A DNA stretch of 64,000 nucleotides from Lepisosteus oculatus (taxonomy: Eukaryota > Chordata > Actinopteri > Semionotiformes > Lepisosteidae). Where the stretch lies: NCBI RefSeq assembly GCF_040954835.1, contig NC_090723.1, positions 6,706,001 through 6,770,000 of the forward strand. The letters are read 5' to 3'. The position numbers were made by a program, and so were the translations under genes. The notes beneath the pieces are model-generated. The model had not been told where the DNA came from and ran no database searches. It was given only the letters and a program-made list of their open reading frames with translations. Position 1 is the stretch's first letter, and every line of letters begins with the position of its first letter. Below, piece by piece: positions 62,661 through 64,000 of the stretch.

Positions 62661-64000
62661 AAGATAATGGTCAAAGAGATGTTTTAAGTGGATGCTACAG
62701 GTTCCAGGCTATGTCAAAGAATAAATGCCTACACTACACTTGTAACTTGTTGTTAAATATAATTAATATTAAGCGTGCAGGTTGGTTTGAACATGTTCTG
62801 GTAAAAACCCTGTTAGGTTCCTCAGTCGGTAGACTAGTGAACCTGATCCTCTGTGCGGGCACACCTTACTCTCAGACATACTGTACGTAGCTCACCAAGA
62901 TCTCTGTAGCCCATTGCATGTGTGCTGAGAGTGGTGGGTGCAGAGAACAGCTTGCTGTCTCATTATGTTGCACCTGCTTCTTTGGGAACCTTGGGAGACT
63001 GGGCTGAAGGACCTAACAGCTGTTAGTTTGTTACTGTAACCTCCAGCCAAGAAACAGGCTCCTCTTGGCAGGTTGTCAGGAGAGTCCGAAAAGGAGCAGC
63101 ATGTGTTGGGTTGCCCATTCTTAAAGTAATCCCCCTTTCTCACTTCCTGTTTCCTGCCCTGTGTGTCACTGTACAGCTCCTCACTTTTAATATTGTCTGC
63201 TTTTCCTGTGCCTCTCAGTGAACGCGCTTTTCAGTGCAAGCCTACAAGTGGAAGAACAAAAGTAAACGTACTGGGAGGTCCAGGATGTGTTGTGCACATT
63301 CATATTAGTAAATGGGAATGCAAAAACCAGTCCAAACCTGCATGGATTGTGTTCCACATTGTAGCTTTGAGATGCAACATTGTAGTCCATGCATACATTA
63401 CATTTGACATAAAACAAGCCATAGGGACACATAACTGGTGCAGAGGACACTGATCGCAAATGCAGAAGCCACATGAGACATCAGTGGCCAAGGTCCTGTT
63501 AAGTTTTCAGGATGAAATTTCTTAACATTATATTATAGCGTATTATATGCTGCCTTAAATTATTTGAGAATGGTATGCAGTGTTAAAATCCATAGGCCCT
63601 TCGTGTTTTATGTCCTATGATTCTTAAGGACTGTAAAATTAGCAGCAGTCTAGGCCTTTACCTTTGTATACAGTGCTATGGGAAAGAATGTAACTGACTT
63701 TATAAAAGGCATGCTTAGGAGTCCATATTCTGGTGTATGGTTGAAGGCAACAGCAGACCTGCCTAATGTGTCAATTCAGACAGACTCTGTGGATTGCAGG
63801 CTGCTGTTCCAACAGGAAGCTCATTTGAGGTTAAACTAAGTAACTGCTGAACCTCTGAGAGCTGTCAGTTGCTATTGGCAGAGTAGACCAATATCTCTTG
63901 AAGTCGAGTGGAATTTATGCCATTAATTATGTTTCAGCTGGAATTGCCTCTGTTGGTGAATTATCCATCTTTAAAGAGTGCTTCCTAATAATTTTTCTGG
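62660..64000. other. right end, no recognised coding sequence
   Basis: No exon, tRNA or clear repeat recognised on either strand. If a convergent gene exists, this would be its 3'UTR or downstream introns. The Cys-rich C-terminus expected of a Wnt protein was looked for and not found. Confidence 0.5.

Noticed and set aside
63163..63500. Cys-containing minus-strand frames as a Wnt exon
   Set aside because: No Wnt-type cysteine spacing or conserved block; likely non-coding.

Overview
The window is vertebrate genomic DNA, most likely from a ray-finned fish. Two intron-rich housekeeping genes, psmd11 and nsf, lie head to tail on the + strand. Both are recognised from their protein sequence and from exons that join in frame at consensus splice sites. 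The fish call rests on the interspersed repeats: 5S-rRNA-headed SINEs (SINE3/DeuSINE type), tRNA-headed SINEs and a non-LTR retrotransposon tail. I cannot fix the species. A non-teleost fish such as a gar or bowfin is my guess from repeat style only.

Layout. 1-3436 holds the last five coding exons of psmd11 (Rpn6, 26S proteasome lid); the gene enters from the left. Its stop codon ends exactly at a splice donor, so a final 3'UTR exon starts near 5207, with poly(A) signals at 5549, 6554 and possibly further on. About 6.6-11.2 kb is intergenic. A CpG-rich promoter at 11.2-11.4 kb precedes nsf exon 1 (ATG at 11418, inside a YY1-type motif). The nsf gene then fills the window to about 61.3 kb: 21 coding exons, an 18.9-kb first intron, a predicted 743-residue protein and a long AT-rich 3'UTR. 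Beyond 61.4 kb there is a SINE and then an AT-rich block that reads like the 3' end of a convergent minus-strand gene. In mammals NSF is convergent with WNT3, so that is the natural candidate, but none of its coding sequence is present.

Function. Psmd11 scaffolds the proteasome lid and clamps it to the 20S core. NSF is the double-AAA+ ATPase that, with SNAP adaptors, disassembles SNARE complexes after membrane fusion. Both are constitutive, and nothing suggests they work in one pathway; the linkage is a matter of synteny. All NSF catalytic residues are intact: Walker A lysines 266 and 549, Walker B glutamate 329, D604, and arginines 385 and 388.

I found no undescribed multi-gene system. The best leads are local: the divergent NSF C-terminus with competing terminal exons, a candidate poison exon in intron 8, a stop codon fused to a splice donor in psmd11, an intragenic CpG-rich island in intron 19, a 79-bp tandem repeat in intron 4, and the inferred convergent gene at the right end. 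Coordinates of spliced exons come from reading splice sites by eye. Repeat family names come from recognition of consensus features, not from a database search.
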